A DNA stretch of 6,020 bases from an uncultured Eubacteriales bacterium (lineage in GTDB: Bacteria; Bacillota; Clostridia; Oscillospirales; Oscillospiraceae): positions 1-6,020 of the forward strand of contig USIZ01000090.1 of NCBI GenBank assembly GCA_900554855.1, written 5' to 3'. Shown piece by piece: positions 5,838 to 6,020 of this stretch. Numbering within the stretch: the first letter of the stretch is position 1; the number at the start of each line of letters is the position of its first letter. The translations under genes and the position numbers were made by a program. Under the pieces are notes generated by a model, which had not been told where the DNA came from, made no database searches, and was given only the letters and a program-made list of their open reading frames with translations.

Positions 5838-5872
5838 CGAAAGGCACAGCCGGAAACCGACTGTGCCTTTCG
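5838..5872 (-). terminator. Hairpin after the right-edge gene
   Basis: A perfect 12-bp stem pairs 5838-5849 (CGAAAGGCACAG) with 5861-5872. After one mismatch the loop holds a further CGG/CCG pairing. It starts 26 nt beyond the stop of the right-edge gene. In the minus direction it is followed by GCATTTAAAAAATT rather than a clean U run, so its strength is uncertain. Confidence 0.65.
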
Positions 5873-5898
5873 TATTTTGGGAATGGAAACTAGCAAAA

Positions 5899-6020
5899 TT
5901 ACTGCTTAGCCTGATAAGTCTTGAACTTATCCAGCATAGCGCGAGGAGTCTTGGTGGCACGCTCATAGCGGGGGCACTCCTCATAGCCGGGCAGACCAGC
6001 CAGATACTTGGCGATCTTCT
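5899..6020 (-). CDS. C-terminal end of an unrecognised protein (5' partial)
   Basis: Thirty-nine codons are visible before TAA (5899-5901). The product ends with a lysine- and tyrosine-rich stretch: KIAKYLAGLPGYEEC near the window edge and AMLDKFKTYQAKQ at the C-terminus. I do not recognise the family. The reading is supported by an uninterrupted frame to the window edge, a following hairpin, and a biased codon set: only AAG for Lys, only CTG for Leu, and several GCT, ACT, CGT and GGT codons. The neighbouring genes favour GCC/GCG, so this pattern suggests a highly expressed gene. It is transcribed toward the sigma operon and is separated from it by about 140 nt. Confidence 0.6.
   Translation of the reverse strand, partial: KIAKYLAGLPGYEECPRYERATKTPRAMLDKFKTYQAKQ

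Noticed and set aside
5756..5896. N-terminal extension of the sigma factor to 5896
   Set aside because: The extension would cover the hairpin and promoter region, lacks homology, and the ATG at 5755 has a near-perfect Shine-Dalgarno site.

Overview
The window looks like ordinary chromosome from a GC-rich anaerobic Firmicute, most likely a gut Oscillospiraceae/Clostridia member. This is inferred from Gram-positive style Shine-Dalgarno sites (AAGGAGG, AGGAGG), a Gram-positive type signal peptidase I, an ECF sigma/ZAS anti-sigma pair with a large external domain, and an AtoDA-type CoA-transferase as found in butyrate-forming anaerobes. The species cannot be fixed from the sequence alone. Coding density is very high and no rRNA, tRNA, CRISPR array, insertion sequence or phage gene was seen.

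Layout. Plus strand, 1-869: the tail of an SMC/YhaN-like ATPase gene, overlapped by signal peptidase I (lepB). A perfect 21-bp hairpin at 867-912 closes this unit. It also closes the convergent minus-strand operon, and the stop codons of both genes lie inside its stem.

Minus strand, 3752 down to 910: a four-gene operon read as S66 peptidase (LD-carboxypeptidase/MccF-like), then a DUF188 (YaiI/YqxD) protein, then CoA-transferase subunit A, then subunit B. A good sigma-A promoter with an extended -10 (3724-3752) precedes it. The genes are joined by a TGATG overlap, an ATGA overlap and a 16-nt gap holding a Shine-Dalgarno site, so they are probably translated as one coupled unit.

Minus strand, about 5813 down to 3755: an ECF sigma factor overlapping its membrane-anchored zinc-finger anti-sigma factor by 20 nt. 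The anti-sigma has an unrecognised external domain of about 385 residues, which is the least explained protein in the window. A perfect 13-bp inverted repeat sits in the middle of its coding sequence. A hairpin at 3755-3790 ends this unit directly beside the -35 of the next operon.

Minus strand, from 6020 to 5899: the last 39 codons of an unrecognised gene, with codon choice suggesting high expression, followed by a hairpin at 5838-5872.

I found no clear novel defence or mobile system. The best leads are the external sensor domain of the anti-sigma, the in-gene hairpin, and the unexpected coupling of an MccF-like peptidase, DUF188 and a CoA-transferase.
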